DNA of 64,000 bases from Arthrobacter bambusae (GCF_030812595.1 NZ_JAUSSZ010000005.1:186001-250000), one strand, 5' to 3'. Counted from the first letter of the stretch, positions 1-8,855 are shown. Program-made: numbers and translations. The notes: a model not told the origin generated them from the letters alone.

Positions 1-141
1 GGCGATACGGCCGGCCAAGGGCACTGGATGCGGATCCTGGGGGTGGACGAATACATGCTGGACGATCTGTTCCTCGCCGAATCGATGAACCTCACCGACG
101 TCCGGAAGCACATCAGCTGGGACATCGGCCCCCGCGCGTGA
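1..141 (+). CDS. C-terminal fragment of an unrecognised protein (5' end outside window)
   Basis: The plus-strand frame is open from the first base and ends at a TGA at 139-141, leaving 46 codons. The peptide is rich in acidic and hydrophobic residues (for example VDEYMLDDLFLAESMNLTD) and ends IGPRA. I do not recognise the family and no catalytic motif is visible. It is followed by two inverted copies of the 12-bp repeat core described at 163-204. Because only the tail is present, it could also be a spurious open frame, although the absence of stops and the codon composition favour a real gene. Confidence 0.5.
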   Translation, partial: GDTAGQGHWMRILGVDEYMLDDLFLAESMNLTDVRKHISWDIGPRA

Positions 142-162
142 GAGCCATTCCCCTCCCCTTGG

Positions 163-204
163 ACGCTCGCTCACCTATACCCCACCCGACCAACGCTCGC
201 TCAC
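163..204 (-). repeat. Two copies of the 12-bp repeat core (minus orientation)
   Basis: ACGCTCGCTCAC occurs at 163-174 and again at 193-204, a spacing of 30 bp. It is the reverse complement of the core GTGAGCGAGCGT found in the arrays at 940-1292 and 43528-43908. The copies lie just after the end of the first gene and before the GNAT gene, so the GNAT gene is bracketed by copies in opposite orientation. Confidence 0.75.
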
Positions 205-286
205 ATATATGGGCGACCGTCGCTGAGGGACGCATAACAACGAACCACCGTGGTTGACGCATGACGAGCTATCCCGGTGTGTCCGC

Positions 287-292
287 TAGGCT
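287..292 (+). promoter_or_regulatory. Putative -10 hexamer of a leaderless promoter (GNAT gene)
   Basis: TAGGCT ends exactly 6 nt before the ATG at 299, and there is no purine-rich ribosome binding site. This is the spacing expected if transcription starts at the A of the start codon. Confidence 0.55.
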
Positions 293-298
293 TCCCGA

Positions 299-943
299 AT
301 GAACGATCTGAGCAGTATCTGGCCCCCCTTCGGCCTCAGCCTGACCACACCCCGCTTGGAGTTGCGCCCCATCCAGGACGCTGACATCCCCGCAGCGGTC
401 AGGGCAGCCCTCAGCGGCATTCACGAGCCTGGGAAATCCCCCTTCAGCAACCCCTGGACGGAACTGCCCGAAGATGAGTTGGGTGCCAACATGGCCCGAT
501 GGTATTGGCGCTGCCGGGCAGGAATGACCCCGGAATCATGGACGTTCCTGTTCGGCATCTGGCACAAAAACGAGTTCATTGGCTGCCAGGACGTGGAGGC
601 AAAGAACTTCGCATCGTTGAGGACTGTCTCGACCGGTTCCTGGCTCAAAAAGAGCGCGCAAGGCAAAGGGCTCGGCAAGGAAATGCGCGCGGCCGCCCTG
701 AGCTACGCCTTCGACTACCTAAACGCAGAAACAGCAACCTCCGAGGCCGCCATGTGGAACGAGCAATCCCTGGGCGTTTCCACCAGCCTCGGCTATGAGT
801 TCAACGGCAGTTACCGCGACCGATGGGCCGTCGACGTCGTGGAAGTCCAACGCGTTCGACTCACCTCCGCTTCTTTCATCCGACCGGATTGGACGCTGAA
901 AGTGGAAGGCCACGAAGCCACAGCGAAGTTCCTGGGTTTGTGA
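299..943 (+). CDS. GNAT family N-acetyltransferase (RimJ/RimL-like)
   Basis: This 214-residue protein has the pattern of RimJ/RimL-type acetyltransferases, which transfer an acetyl group from acetyl-CoA to an amine. It opens with the typical LTTPRLELRPIQDADI segment (about residues 15-30). It carries the acetyl-CoA pyrophosphate-binding motif QGKGLGKEM at 121-129, with Q121, G124 and G126 as the QxxGxG/A signature. A later segment (about 153-170, NEQSLGVSTSLGYEFNG) is the usual 'N..S..v..klGy' region. The substrate cannot be told from sequence. It stands alone between repeat copies, and its stop codon TGA (941-943) is embedded in the first degenerate repeat core of the downstream array. No ribosome binding site is evident; a -10-like TAGGCT lies 6 nt upstream, so the transcript is probably leaderless. 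Confidence 0.85.
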   Translation: MNDLSSIWPPFGLSLTTPRLELRPIQDADIPAAVRAALSGIHEPGKSPFSNPWTELPEDELGANMARWYWRCRAGMTPESWTFLFGIWHKNEFIGCQDVEAKNFASLRTVSTGSWLKKSAQGKGLGKEMRAAALSYAFDYLNAETATSEAAMWNEQSLGVSTSLGYEFNGSYRDRWAVDVVEVQRVRLTSASFIRPDWTLKVEGHEATAKFLGL

Positions 944-1292
944 CCGCGCGTCCGCCGGAACCCGACACAGGTGACCGGGCGTCGAGGAAAAACCCGACAT
1001 AGGTGACCGGGCGTCGGGGAAAAACCCGATATAGGTGACCGGGCGTTGGTGAGAGGCGCACGAGCCTGGACGCGGTTCTTCGCGAAGGAGCGCATCGCGG
1101 CGCATCGGACACCGAAGGTCGCTCAGCGACCGGAGCGGGTCCTTATGCGCCGTGTCTAAGCGACGGCGAAGGGCCGTGGCCCGGCGGACCTGGCGTCGGG
1201 GAAAAACCCGACATAGGTGACCGGGCGTCGGGGAAAAACCCGACATAGGTGACCGGGCGTCGGGGAAAAACCCGACATAGGTGACCGGGCGT
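940..1292 (+). repeat. 32-bp periodic repeat array (12-bp core plus 20-bp linker)
   Basis: The core GTGACCGGGCGT starts at 971, 1003, 1035, 1217, 1249 and 1281. A variant GTGACCGCGCGT starts at 940 and a degenerate copy lies at about 1185. Within blocks the period is 32 bp. The linker is CGGGGAAAAACCCGACATAG with small changes, and GTCGGG-GAAAAA-CCCGAC can form a 6-bp hairpin in each unit. The two blocks are separated by 1047-1184, which has no core. This sits between the convergent GNAT and PhoH genes. Open frames across the array are repeat artefacts. I see no gene in 944-1373. Confidence 0.9.
1117..1131. repeat. Short palindrome within the repeat region
   Basis: GGTCGCTCAGCGACC is a near-perfect palindrome (7-bp arms, one central base) between the two blocks of 32-bp repeats. 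Its role is unknown. Confidence 0.5.
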
Positions 1293-1347
1293 CGGGAGCG
1301 GACCGGAGGACAGCTGAGGCCGGGGCCCGGCGAACCGGGCCACGGCC
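1172..1347. repeat. 13-bp inverted repeat flanking the second repeat block
   Basis: GGCCGTGGCCCGG at 1172-1184 is exactly the reverse complement of CCGGGCCACGGCC at 1335-1347. The pair brackets the second block of 32-bp repeats (1185-1292). It could be the remains of a fold-back element boundary. Confidence 0.55.
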
Positions 1348-1373
1348 TCCCGCACAGGCGGCGCCTGGTGCGC

Positions 1374-2867
1374 TTAGATCTCAGCCCCCTCCAGAAGCTC
1401 CGTCACGAGTGCCGCGATCGGCGAGCGTTCGGAGCGGGTCAGGGTGATGTGACCGAAGAGCGGGTGCCCCTTGAGGGTCTCGACGACGGCGGCAACACCG
1501 TCGTGCCGGCCGACGCGGAGGTTGTCCCGCTGGGCGACGTCGTGGGTCAGGACGATCTTGGAGTTCTGGCCCATACGGCTCATGACGGTGAGGAGCACGT
1601 TCTTCTCGAGCGACTGGGCCTCGTCCACGATCACGAAGGCGTCATGGAGCGAACGTCCGCGGATGTGGGTCAGCGGCATGACTTCGAGCATGCCCCGGTC
1701 CATGACCTCTTCCACGACTTCCTGGCTCACGAGTGCACCGAGGGTGTCGAAGACCGCCTGCGCCCAGGGGTTCATCTTCTCCGCCTCGGAACCGGGCAGG
1801 TAGCCGAGTTCCTGTCCACCCACCGCGTACAGGGGCCGGAAGACGATCACCTTGCGGTGCTCCCGGCGCTCCAGGACGGCTTCGAGTCCGGCACACAAGG
1901 CCAGTGCCGACTTTCCGGTGCCGGCCCGTCCACCGATCGAGACGATTCCGACGCTCGGATCCATGAGCAAATCGATCGCAAGGCGTTGCTCAGCTGAGCG
2001 GCCGTGCAGTCCGAAGACGTCACGGTCGCCCTTGACCAGCCGCACTTGCTTGTCCGCGCCCACGCGGCCCAGGGCGGAGCCCCGGTTTGAGAGCAGCACC
2101 AGGCCGGTGTTGACGGGCAGCTCGGCCGCTGCCGGGATAAACACGGGTTCGTGTCCGTACAGGGTGGAGATTTCGTCCTCGCTGGCTTCGATCTCCGCCA
2201 TCCCGGTCCAGCCGGAGTCTTTGACGAGTTCATTGCGGTATTCGTCGGCGAACAGTCCCATTGCGGAGGCTTTGACGCGCATGGGAAGGTCTTTGGAGAC
2301 GACCGTGACGTTGTGGCCTTCGTTGGCGAGGTTCTTGGCGACTGCCAGGATGCGGCTGTCGTTGTCCGCGCCGCGGAATCCTGCCGGCAGCACTTCGGTG
2401 GACACATGGTTCATTTCGACCCGCAGTGTGCCGCCGTCGGTTCCGATCGGGATGGGTTGATTCAACCCACCATGCTCGATGCGCAAGTCATCCAGGAGCC
2501 TGAGTGCCTTGCGGGCGAAGTAGCCCAACTCGGGATCGTGGCGTTTGGCTTCCAATTCAGTGATCACCACGATCGGGACAATGACTTCGTGCTCCGCGAA
2601 GCGCAATAAGGCGTGCGGGTCGGAAAGCAGTACGGAAGTGTCAATCACATAGCTTCGGCCAGTCGGAGTCCCGGACTTTGCAGTCCGCCCACCGTTGGCC
2701 CGCTTGGTGCGAGAGGTAGCTGAACTTTCCCCGTCGGAAACGACTACGGGCAGTTGCTCAGAAATAGCCACATCGACTCCAGCCCCGGGCGAACCCGGCT
2801 TATTCGTGAGGCGGCTCGGCCGGAAGGCCGGGCGCGGCCCCCCACGTAACTGGTGCGATGTTTCCAT
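1374..2867 (-). CDS. phoH2: PhoH-family protein with N-terminal PIN domain (PhoH2 type)
   Basis: A 497-residue fusion of a PIN-type ribonuclease domain (about residues 70-210) and a PhoH ATPase domain (about 280-490). The PIN acidic residues look intact: D76 in [10 protein letters not shown]104 in [11 protein letters not shown]168/D170 in GADNDSR and D193 in VVSKDLP. The ATPase half has a Walker [10 protein letters not shown] at 312-320, and a Walker [10 protein letters not shown] at 411-419. Mycobacterial PhoH2 proteins of this architecture are sequence-specific RNA helicase/RNases. The first roughly 70 residues are low complexity. The ATG at 2867 has GGGAGG 7 nt upstream. A GTG at 2771 preceded by GGAG is an alternative start that would remove 32 residues. 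It is transcribed alone; 2868-3016 holds no other gene. Confidence 0.9.
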   Translation of the reverse strand: METSHQLRGGPRPAFRPSRLTNKPGSPGAGVDVAISEQLPVVVSDGESSATSRTKRANGGRTAKSGTPTGRSYVIDTSVLLSDPHALLRFAEHEVIVPIVVITELEAKRHDPELGYFARKALRLLDDLRIEHGGLNQPIPIGTDGGTLRVEMNHVSTEVLPAGFRGADNDSRILAVAKNLANEGHNVTVVSKDLPMRVKASAMGLFADEYRNELVKDSGWTGMAEIEASEDEISTLYGHEPVFIPAAAELPVNTGLVLLSNRGSALGRVGADKQVRLVKGDRDVFGLHGRSAEQRLAIDLLMDPSVGIVSIGGRAGTGKSALALCAGLEAVLERREHRKVIVFRPLYAVGGQELGYLPGSEAEKMNPWAQAVFDTLGALVSQEVVEEVMDRGMLEVMPLTHIRGRSLHDAFVIVDEAQSLEKNVLLTVMSRMGQNSKIVLTHDVAQRDNLRVGRHDGVAAVVETLKGHPLFGHITLTRSERSPIAALVTELLEGAEI

Positions 2868-3016
2868 CTACTGGCCTCCCCGATCAGCAGGCGGGTTGCC
2901 TACTGATGGGATTAACGTATTCCCATGCGATTACATTTCCGGTTAGCCCAAACGGCGATTCGTGTAGACAAAGCGTGAACATCCCGGAAACGGGAGCGCA
3001 CCGAAGAGTCACCGTG

Positions 3017-3790
3017 TCAGGTACCGTAACGGCGCTGGCGGCCGGCGTAGTCCCGCAAGGCCCGAAGGAAATCAACCTTGCGGAACGCCGGCCACAGTGC
3101 CTCGCAAAAGTAGAACTCGCTATAGGCGCTTTGCCACATGAGGAAGCCGGACAAGCGCTGTTCACCTGATGTGCGGATCACCAGGTCGGGGTCCGGCTGG
3201 CCGCGCGTGTAGAGGAACCGCGAGATGTCCTCCACCGAAAGTTCATCGGCCAGCTCGGTGATGTCGCGGCCGTGCGCGACGGCGTCGTGCAGCAGCTCCC
3301 GCACGGCGTCGACGATTTCCCGCCGTCCTCCGTAGCCGACGGCGACATTGACGTGCAGCCGCTCGCGGATCGGGGTGCGCGCCGTGAGCTTGGTGAGCCT
3401 CTCGGCGAGATAGTCCGGTAGCAGCTCGGGCGCGCCCATGGCGTGGACCGAGATATTGGCGTCGTCATCCAAGCGGTCGAGGGTATTCGCGATGATTCCC
3501 ATGAGCAGTTCGAGCTCTTCGCCGGAGCGGTTCATGTTATCGGTCGAGAGCATGTACAGCGTGACGACTTTGACTCCAAGCTCCTGGCACCAGCCGAGGA
3601 ATTCATGGATCTTGTCCGCCCCTGCTTGATGGCCTTCGCTGGTGGGAGCGTTGAATTGCCGCGCCCAACGGCGATTGCCATCCACCATGACGCCGATGTG
3701 CCGGGGAATCTTTTCCTGCTCGAGGGAGCGGAGCAGTTTGCGTTCGTAGAAGCCATAGAGGAAGCCGGGCCACTCCATCCGGACACTCAC
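3017..3790 (-). CDS. uppS: Short-chain Z-isoprenyl diphosphate synthase ((2Z,6E)-farnesyl diphosphate synthase type)
   Basis: A cis-prenyltransferase of 257 residues that condenses isopentenyl diphosphate with an allylic diphosphate. The first conserved block is HIGVMVDGNRRWAR at about 31-44, with D37 as the Mg2+-binding catalytic Asp and N39/R40/R41 contacting the diphosphate. The C-terminal block is VIRTSGEQRLSGFLMWQ...SEFYF, with the family's R-x-S-G-E-x-R-x-S-x-F pattern. Adjacency to hemolysin III repeats the order of M. tuberculosis Rv1085c-Rv1086, where Rv1086 makes Z,E-farnesyl diphosphate for decaprenyl phosphate synthesis. I therefore prefer the short-chain enzyme over the long-chain UppS, but chain length cannot be read directly. 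The start is the GTG at 3790, with AAAGGA 6 nt upstream; the open frame extends further without a better signal. Confidence 0.88.
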   Translation of the reverse strand: MSVRMEWPGFLYGFYERKLLRSLEQEKIPRHIGVMVDGNRRWARQFNAPTSEGHQAGADKIHEFLGWCQELGVKVVTLYMLSTDNMNRSGEELELLMGIIANTLDRLDDDANISVHAMGAPELLPDYLAERLTKLTARTPIRERLHVNVAVGYGGRREIVDAVRELLHDAVAHGRDITELADELSVEDISRFLYTRGQPDPDLVIRTSGEQRLSGFLMWQSAYSEFYFCEALWPAFRKVDFLRALRDYAGRQRRYGT

Positions 3791-3989
3791 CTGACTTCCT
3801 TTGAACGGCAACTGAAAAACCCTTGAGAACGACGGCGGCCGCCGGCCGGGCGGGTAATCCGCCTTCAGCAAAACAACCGTCCGTACCTGCGGACTGCTGC
3901 CGTAGGTGCATCACCAAGGCTACCTTCCCAAGCCGGGCGGTCGGCACACCGCGGCTTCGAGGTTCGAGACCAAAATGCATTACTTCGCA

Positions 3990-4016
3990 GTAACATACCC
4001 CGGCGGGGGTTACCCT
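3990..4016 (+). promoter_or_regulatory. Putative leaderless promoter with imperfect palindrome (hemolysin III gene)
   Basis: TACCCT at 4011-4016 lies 6 nt before the ATG at 4023. It overlaps an imperfect inverted repeat in which GTAAC (3990-3994) and GTTAC (4009-4013) surround CCCCG/CGGGG. The palindrome could be a protein-binding site or only local GC-rich structure. Confidence 0.45.
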
Positions 4017-4022
4017 TTAACG

Positions 4023-4664
4023 ATGTCCGTGCTGCTCACAACCAAGCCACGGTGGCGCGGCTGGATACACGCTGTGGCCACGCCTTTCGCCGTCGCGGCG
4101 GGGATCGTCCTGGTGACGTTGGCGCCAACGATGGATCGAAAGATCACCTCCGCAATCTACGCTTTCACGGGTGCACTGCTCTTTGGCGTGTCCGCGGTCT
4201 ATCACCGCGGCAATTGGGCGGCGAAGACCAAGATGGTCCTCAAGCGCCTGGACCACACCAACATCATGTTGGTGATCGCGGGCAGCTACACACCCCTCGC
4301 CTGGTCCCTGCTCGAGCGCCCCAAGGCCGTACTCCTGCTGTGGGTGATCTGGTCCGGTGCACTGATCGGAGTCCTGTTCCGGGTTCTCTGGACCGGCGCT
4401 CCGCGTTGGCTCTATGTGCCTGTCTACGTCGCGCTGGGCTGCGGGGCCTTGTTCTACTTGCCGGAGTTCTTCGCGGCGAACGTTCCCGCCGCGATCCTGA
4501 TTTGCGTGGGCGGGGCCCTTTACATCGCCGGCGCGGTTTTCTATGGGATCAAGAAGCCCAGCTTCAGTCCGTTGAACTTCGGCTTCCACGAACTCTTCCA
4601 CGCCCTCACGGTGCTGGCCTTCGCCGCACACTTCATCGCAATCATGATTGCCGTGCTGAGCTAG
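4023..4664 (+). CDS. Hemolysin III family (TrhA/PAQR-like) integral membrane protein
   Basis: 213 residues with about seven hydrophobic segments. The conserved polar residues of the PAQR/hemolysin III superfamily are present: S57 and H61 in VSAVYHRG, D77-H78 in [10 protein letters not shown], and H189/H193 in [10 protein letters not shown]. These residues form a metal site in characterised PAQR members. The name 'hemolysin' is historical; bacterial members affect membrane homeostasis, and nothing here shows lytic activity. The ATG at 4023 is preferred over in-frame upstream codons because homologous sequence begins here and TACCCT lies 6 nt upstream, suggesting a leaderless mRNA. It is divergent from the prenyltransferase and convergent with the DUF255 gene, whose stop overlaps it by 4 bp. 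Confidence 0.88.
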   Translation: MSVLLTTKPRWRGWIHAVATPFAVAAGIVLVTLAPTMDRKITSAIYAFTGALLFGVSAVYHRGNWAAKTKMVLKRLDHTNIMLVIAGSYTPLAWSLLERPKAVLLLWVIWSGALIGVLFRVLWTGAPRWLYVPVYVALGCGALFYLPEFFAANVPAAILICVGGALYIAGAVFYGIKKPSFSPLNFGFHELFHALTVLAFAAHFIAIMIAVLS

Positions 4665-6910
4665 CCGGCGGCCTCCGTCATCGCGTCAAGGCGTTTCGCG
4701 AGTTCCCCGACAGAGCCAAGCGGCAGGTCACACACCATCCCCCGGCACAGATACACCTGTGGTGAGCCGTCCGCGGCAGCGGTGCGGGCCTCAAGCAGTG
4801 GTACTTCCGGTTCCGCGGCGCGGGCCCCGGGCAGCGCGCCGTCGTCGTCCGCTGTTTCGCCGGCCTCATCGATCTGGACCGCCACCACCATCCCCGGGCT
4901 CGGCGAGGCCAACAGGGCGCGATGGAGTTCCCGCTGCTTCGGGCCCCGGGGGCCGGACACTGCGGCCTCGATAGGACCGGCCACGGCCGCCTGTGCGGTC
5001 GCAAGCAGCCATCCCGCGACCCGTGGAGCCCGTGCGGCCATCGGCGGCAGGAGCGAGAGGATGTTGCTTGCCATGGCCCTGTGCTCGTGCGAACCGGAGT
5101 AGGCAGCATAGCTCAGCAATACTCCGGCAAAGGCCGCCGCCCCGCTGGGCGCAGCATTATCGAAGGGGTCCAGGCCCACGTGCTGGCCCTGTGCGTTGAA
5201 CACTTGGGCCGACTCACCCACGGAGTCCGACAACCTGCCGTCCACCACGAAACGCGCGCAGGCTCCGGCGACCAGCTCCTCCGCGAAACGGTACCAGCGG
5301 CGCCGGCCAGTCACCGCGTAGAGGGCCAGGAAGCCTTCCGCGCAAAAAGCATAGTCTTCCAACAGGCCACTGATTCCTCGGGCAACACCTTCGTGCGAGG
5401 CCCTGACCAGCACTCCCGCCGCCTGCGTCGGGGCGCCGGGAACGGAGGCACCGGGGCCCGACGCGGGAACCCAATGCACGCGCACCAGGTACTCGGCCAC
5501 GCTTTCCGCGGCGGTCACCAGTTCCGGCCTGTCCAGGATCGCGCCGGCTTCGGCAAGCGCCGCGATGGCGAGGCCGTTCCAGCCTGCCACGACCTTGTCG
5601 TCCCGGGCCGGCTGGGGACGCGCCGAACGCGCGCGCCGCAACACCGGCCTCACTCGCTCCCACAACCGCGACTCCTCCCCGGAGAGCCGGCGCCCTGGAT
5701 GGAGCGGAGATCCAAGCTCCGAGACCCTTCCGGATGGCCCCACGTTCATCAGCCGGCCCACGGCCGCGCCATCCCCGGGCCCAAGCGCGGCTTCAAGGCT
5801 CGCGGGGGTCCACAAGTAGGACGCCCCTTCGTAATGGGCTCCGTCCACCACGGTGTCGGCGTCAAGGGAGGAAGCGAGTCCGCCAGGGGTTGCGGGATCG
5901 CCCACGCGCAGCGAGTCGAGCATCCAGTCGGCCATTCGGGACGCCACACTTGCGGCTTCGCCGGCCGGCAGGACCTCGTCGCCTTGGAGGCGCATCCAGT
6001 GGACATAGACGCGGAGGAGTTGGGCATTGTCGTAGAGCATCTTCTCGAAATGCGGAACGGACCAGTCCGCGGTCACGGAATAGCGGGCGAAACCGCCGTC
6101 GAGCTGGTCGCACAGCGCGGAACGGGCCATGGCGGCAAGAGTTCGGCCCGCCATGTCACGGGCCGCGTCCGAGGTTTCCGACGGCACGGCGGCGTGCCGT
6201 ATCAGGAACTCAAGAACCGCCGACGGCGGGAATTTGGGAGCGCGGCCGAACCCGCCACCGTCGGGGTCTTCCGAACGGGCGAGTACTCGCACTGCTTCCG
6301 ACAGGAGGCCTCTATCCAGGCTTTCGGGTGTCCTGTCGAGGAACACGGCCGTGGCGAGCTGGGCATCGGCCATGCCCACCGCGAGCCGCCTGGCGTTCTG
6401 CTCGACGGCGTCCCGGCGTTCCAGCCAGGCCTCGTGGACCGCTTCAAGCACCTGGCGGAAGGACGGCCTTCCAGGCTGGGGCGTCGGCGGGAAATAGGTG
6501 CCTGCATGGAAAGCCAAGCCCTCGGGGGTCAGGAAGACGGACATCGGCCAGCCGCCCTCGCCGCTGATGGCCTGGGTGGCTGCCATGTAGATCGAGTCCA
6601 CGTCCGGACGTTCTTCCCTGTCCACCTTGATGGCCACGAACCGGGCGTTCAGGTAGTCGGCGGTGTCCTGGTCTTCGAAGGACTCGTGGGCCATGACGTG
6701 GCACCAATGGCAGGCGGCGTAACCGATGGAAAGAAAGACCGGAACATCGCGGGCGGCTGCGAAAGCAAAAGCCTCGTCGCCGAACGGGTGCCAGTGCACC
6801 GGATTGTGTGCGTGCTGGCGCAGATAGGCAGACGGTTCCGAGCCAAGGGCGTTGGACGCCCCCGGCCATTCCCGGGTGGTTCCCGGGTCAGCGGGCTCCG
6901 GAGCCGGCAT
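4661..6910 (-). CDS. Thioredoxin-domain protein of the DUF255 / YyaL (SSP411) family
   Basis: A 749-residue protein. The N-terminal thioredoxin-like domain (about 20-180) contains [13 protein letters not shown] and the redox-type pair CHWC (C67-C70) in [15 protein letters not shown]. The C-terminal part is an (alpha/alpha)6 glycosidase/epimerase-like fold, as in cellobiose 2-epimerase relatives. Length fits the YyaL/SPATA20 family, whose biochemical role is not settled. The likely start is the ATG at 6910, giving MPAPEPAD; it overlaps the end of the upstream small membrane protein gene by 23 bp, suggesting coupling. The neighbours (mca, small membrane protein) match M. tuberculosis Rv1082-Rv1084. 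Open plus-strand frames across this gene are shadows of its GC-rich codons. Confidence 0.85.
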   Translation of the reverse strand: MPAPEPADPGTTREWPGASNALGSEPSAYLRQHAHNPVHWHPFGDEAFAFAAARDVPVFLSIGYAACHWCHVMAHESFEDQDTADYLNARFVAIKVDREERPDVDSIYMAATQAISGEGGWPMSVFLTPEGLAFHAGTYFPPTPQPGRPSFRQVLEAVHEAWLERRDAVEQNARRLAVGMADAQLATAVFLDRTPESLDRGLLSEAVRVLARSEDPDGGGFGRAPKFPPSAVLEFLIRHAAVPSETSDAARDMAGRTLAAMARSALCDQLDGGFARYSVTADWSVPHFEKMLYDNAQLLRVYVHWMRLQGDEVLPAGEAASVASRMADWMLDSLRVGDPATPGGLASSLDADTVVDGAHYEGASYLWTPASLEAALGPGDGAAVGRLMNVGPSGRVSELGSPLHPGRRLSGEESRLWERVRPVLRRARSARPQPARDDKVVAGWNGLAIAALAEAGAILDRPELVTAAESVAEYLVRVHWVPASGPGASVPGAPTQAAGVLVRASHEGVARGISGLLEDYAFCAEGFLALYAVTGRRRWYRFAEELVAGACARFVVDGRLSDSVGESAQVFNAQGQHVGLDPFDNAAPSGAAAFAGVLLSYAAYSGSHEHRAMASNILSLLPPMAARAPRVAGWLLATAQAAVAGPIEAAVSGPRGPKQRELHRALLASPSPGMVVAVQIDEAGETADDDGALPGARAAEPEVPLLEARTAAADGSPQVYLCRGMVCDLPLGSVGELAKRLDAMTEAAG

Positions 6911-7235
6911 CGCCGTCGGAGTCTTCAACGATCGGTTTGCCCGGGACGACGCCACCGGCCACGGCAGTGCCGGGAGTGGCGCCTGCCTCGGCGGTGCCGG
7001 CCTCGGTGTTGCCGGCCTCGGCCGCCGAGGCCTCTTCAACCTGGGCGCGGTAGCGGACCCGACGGATCCTGCGGACCATGTCCACGATCAGGAAGGTCGT
7101 GAGCAACACGATGAAGGCAGTCAGGACGAAACCCCAGGTCCCGGGTGTCACCTGGTCTTCCGACAAGCCTGGGCGCAGCGACGGGGTCGGGGTAGGCGAC
7201 GGGGTCGTGGCCAGGGCGATGAGAAAGTGGTGCAC
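6888..7235 (-). CDS. Small single-pass membrane protein downstream of mca (Rv1083-like)
   Basis: 115 residues: a short Ser/Pro/Thr-rich outer segment, one transmembrane helix (about 34-53, [19 protein letters not shown]), a basic stretch RRIRRVRYR, then a long Ala/Gly/Glu-rich cytoplasmic tail. That arrangement puts the N-terminus outside by the positive-inside rule. Function is unknown. The position between mca and the DUF255 gene matches Rv1083 in M. tuberculosis, so I regard it as a real conserved gene. The GTG start at 7235 has AGAAGG about 9 nt upstream. Its 3' end overlaps the DUF255 start. Confidence 0.75.
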   Translation of the reverse strand: MHHFLIALATTPSPTPTPSLRPGLSEDQVTPGTWGFVLTAFIVLLTTFLIVDMVRRIRRVRYRAQVEEASAAEAGNTEAGTAEAGATPGTAVAGGVVPGKPIVEDSDGDAGSGAR

Positions 7236-7306
7236 GGGTTCAAACCTTCTATGGGAGTTCCAGCCGGGTGGCGACTTCTACGCTTGATAGAAATCGCTTG
7301 GCGATC

Positions 7307-8212
7307 CTATCTTAGCCCTGCGAACAGGTCCTTTTCCGGCAGTTCGGCCGGGATCCGGGAGTGGACCAGCGTGTAGTCCTCCCACGGCCAGGCCCTGCGC
7401 TGCATCTCCGGGGATACCGCGAAGAAGAAGCCAAGCGGATCGACCTGCGTCCGATGCGCCCGGAGTGCGTCGTCGCGGGCCTCAAAGTAGTCACCGCAGT
7501 CCACCTGCGTTGTGGTCTGGTGCATCGGCCTCGGCGGAGTATGGCCTTCCGCATCGGCTTCCAGCCAGGAAGCCAGGCGCTCGGCGTAAGGCGATTGCAG
7601 TCCCGCCTCTTCAAGCGCGAAATGCAGGGCACGGAAGCGGTCGGGGCTGAAGGCGCGGTCGTAGTACAGCTTGCTGGGCGCCCAGCGTTCGCCGATTCCG
7701 GGATAGCGCTCCGGGTCACCGGCAGCATGGAAAGCTTCGACGGCGACCTTGTGCGCCATGATGTGGTCCGGGTGCGGGTAGCCGCCGTTCTCGTCGTAAC
7801 TGACCATCACGTGCGGTTTGAAGTCGCGGACCAAGCGGACGAGCGGTGCCGCCGCCCGCTCAAGGGGCTGAAGCGCAAAGCACCCGCTGGGCAGGGGTGG
7901 CAGCGGATCACCCTCGGGCAACCCCGAATCCACGAAACCCAGCCAGCGCTGTTTGACTCCCAGGATCGCTGCAGCTTGAGCCATTTCCAAGCGGCGGGCG
8001 CCCGCCATGTCCCGCTTAGGGTGCGGCGCCGACTCCATGGCCGGATTCTGGATGTCTCCGCGGGAGCCGTCAGTGCACGTGGCCACCATCACCTCCACGC
8101 CGGAAGCCGCATACATCGCCATGGTGGCCGCGCCCTTGCTTGATTCGTCGTCCGGATGCGCGTGGACGGCGAGCAGCCGAAGCTGCGTGTCGGGGCTGCT
8201 GGATGTGCTCAT
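7307..8212 (-). CDS. mca: Mycothiol S-conjugate amidase
   Basis: 301 residues of the LmbE/PIG-L zinc amidase family. The N-terminal zinc motif is HAHPDDE (H19, D21, D22), and a second ligand lies in GGYPHPDH (about H147). The enzyme cleaves mycothiol-toxin conjugates to glucosaminyl-inositol and a mercapturic acid for export, so it belongs to mycothiol-dependent detoxification. I prefer Mca over the deacetylase MshB because of the long C-terminal region with a conserved DPLGFFFAV-like stretch and because of the greA-DUF4307-mca gene order. The start is the ATG at 8212 (MSTSSSPD), with GAGGAA 9 nt upstream. It is divergent from the DUF4307 gene. Confidence 0.88.
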   Translation of the reverse strand: MSTSSSPDTQLRLLAVHAHPDDESSKGAATMAMYAASGVEVMVATCTDGSRGDIQNPAMESAPHPKRDMAGARRLEMAQAAAILGVKQRWLGFVDSGLPEGDPLPPLPSGCFALQPLERAAAPLVRLVRDFKPHVMVSYDENGGYPHPDHIMAHKVAVEAFHAAGDPERYPGIGERWAPSKLYYDRAFSPDRFRALHFALEEAGLQSPYAERLASWLEADAEGHTPPRPMHQTTTQVDCGDYFEARDDALRAHRTQVDPLGFFFAVSPEMQRRAWPWEDYTLVHSRIPAELPEKDLFAGLR

Positions 8213-8327
8213 CCGGTACGGTTCCTCTTTCCGGGTCATGCTGTTCTGGGCTGGGTGGTGGGTGCACTGACCATGCAGTTCCCACGTGGGCGGCTCCGCT
8301 GTGTGCGAGGACCTGCCAGAAGCCCAC

Positions 8328-8333
8328 TAAACT
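8328..8333 (+). promoter_or_regulatory. Putative -10 hexamer of a leaderless promoter (DUF4307 gene)
   Basis: TAAACT ends 6 nt before the GTG start at 8340. The intervening AGGTGG is the only purine-rich stretch and is too close to act as a normal ribosome binding site. Confidence 0.55.
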
Positions 8334-8339
8334 AGGTGG

Positions 8340-8798
8340 GTGACTTCGGAAGACCCCTCGGCCACGGCGCTGCCGGCAACTACCAGCCTAGCCAATCGCT
8401 ACGGCAGCCAAAAGCGCGCCTTCGGGGGGAAGACCAAGCGGAACGTCCTCATCGCCGTCCTCCTCGTCGTCGTTGCTCTCTTGTTCTGGGTCACCACATC
8501 TTCCTCGCAGTCGTCGGTGTCCTTCAAGGACATCGGCTACAGCGCCACCGACGCCACCCAGCTCGCGGTTGATTTCCAAGTAACCAAGAACCCGGATGCC
8601 ACCGCAAAATGTGCCGTCAAGGCCATGGACTCCGGGTTCGGAGTGGTCGGTTGGAAAGTCGTCCAGATCGGCCCGAACGACCCCAAGGACGGAGCAGACG
8701 GCGGCCGGACAACCGCCCAGAGGACCATACTGCGCACCGAGTCCGCGGCAGTCTCCGCCGTCGTGGACAACTGCTGGATTGTCGACAGCAACAAATAG
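8340..8798 (+). CDS. DUF4307 domain membrane-anchored protein
   Basis: 152 residues with a charged N-terminal cytoplasmic part, one transmembrane helix (about 37-56, VLIAVLLVVVALLFWV) and an extracytoplasmic domain of about 95 residues with two cysteines (in AKCAVKAM and DNCWIVD) that could form a disulfide. DUF4307 proteins are small actinobacterial proteins of unknown function that are typically encoded next to greA and mca, as here and as Rv1081c in M. tuberculosis. The GTG at 8340 is in frame and follows a -10-like TAAACT by 6 nt, consistent with a leaderless mRNA. Confidence 0.82.
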   Translation: MTSEDPSATALPATTSLANRYGSQKRAFGGKTKRNVLIAVLLVVVALLFWVTTSSSQSSVSFKDIGYSATDATQLAVDFQVTKNPDATAKCAVKAMDSGFGVVGWKVVQIGPNDPKDGADGGRTTAQRTILRTESAAVSAVVDNCWIVDSNK

Positions 8799-8826
8799 CA
8801 AAGGTGTGACGCGCGACTCAGTGAGC

Positions 8827-8855
8827 TTGGGTTTGTCCACAGGATTGACTACACT
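8827..8855 (+). promoter_or_regulatory. Putative sigma-70-type promoter for greA
   Basis: TTGGGT (8827-8832) and TACACT (8850-8855) are separated by 17 bp. They lie about 97 nt before the greA GTG at 8952, leaving a 5' untranslated region of roughly 90 nt. Confidence 0.5.

Noticed and set aside
719..1355. Small minus-strand open frames across the repeat array at 0.7-1.35 kb
   Set aside because: They encode periodic peptides (PTPGHLCRVFPRRPVTYVGFF-like) that are simply the 32-bp repeat read in three frames, with no start site and no support as genes.
4922..7102. Very long plus-strand open frame opposite the DUF255 gene
   Set aside because: Shadow of GC-rich codons. The minus strand encodes a full-length recognisable protein with a CHWC motif, and the plus frame has low-complexity composition.
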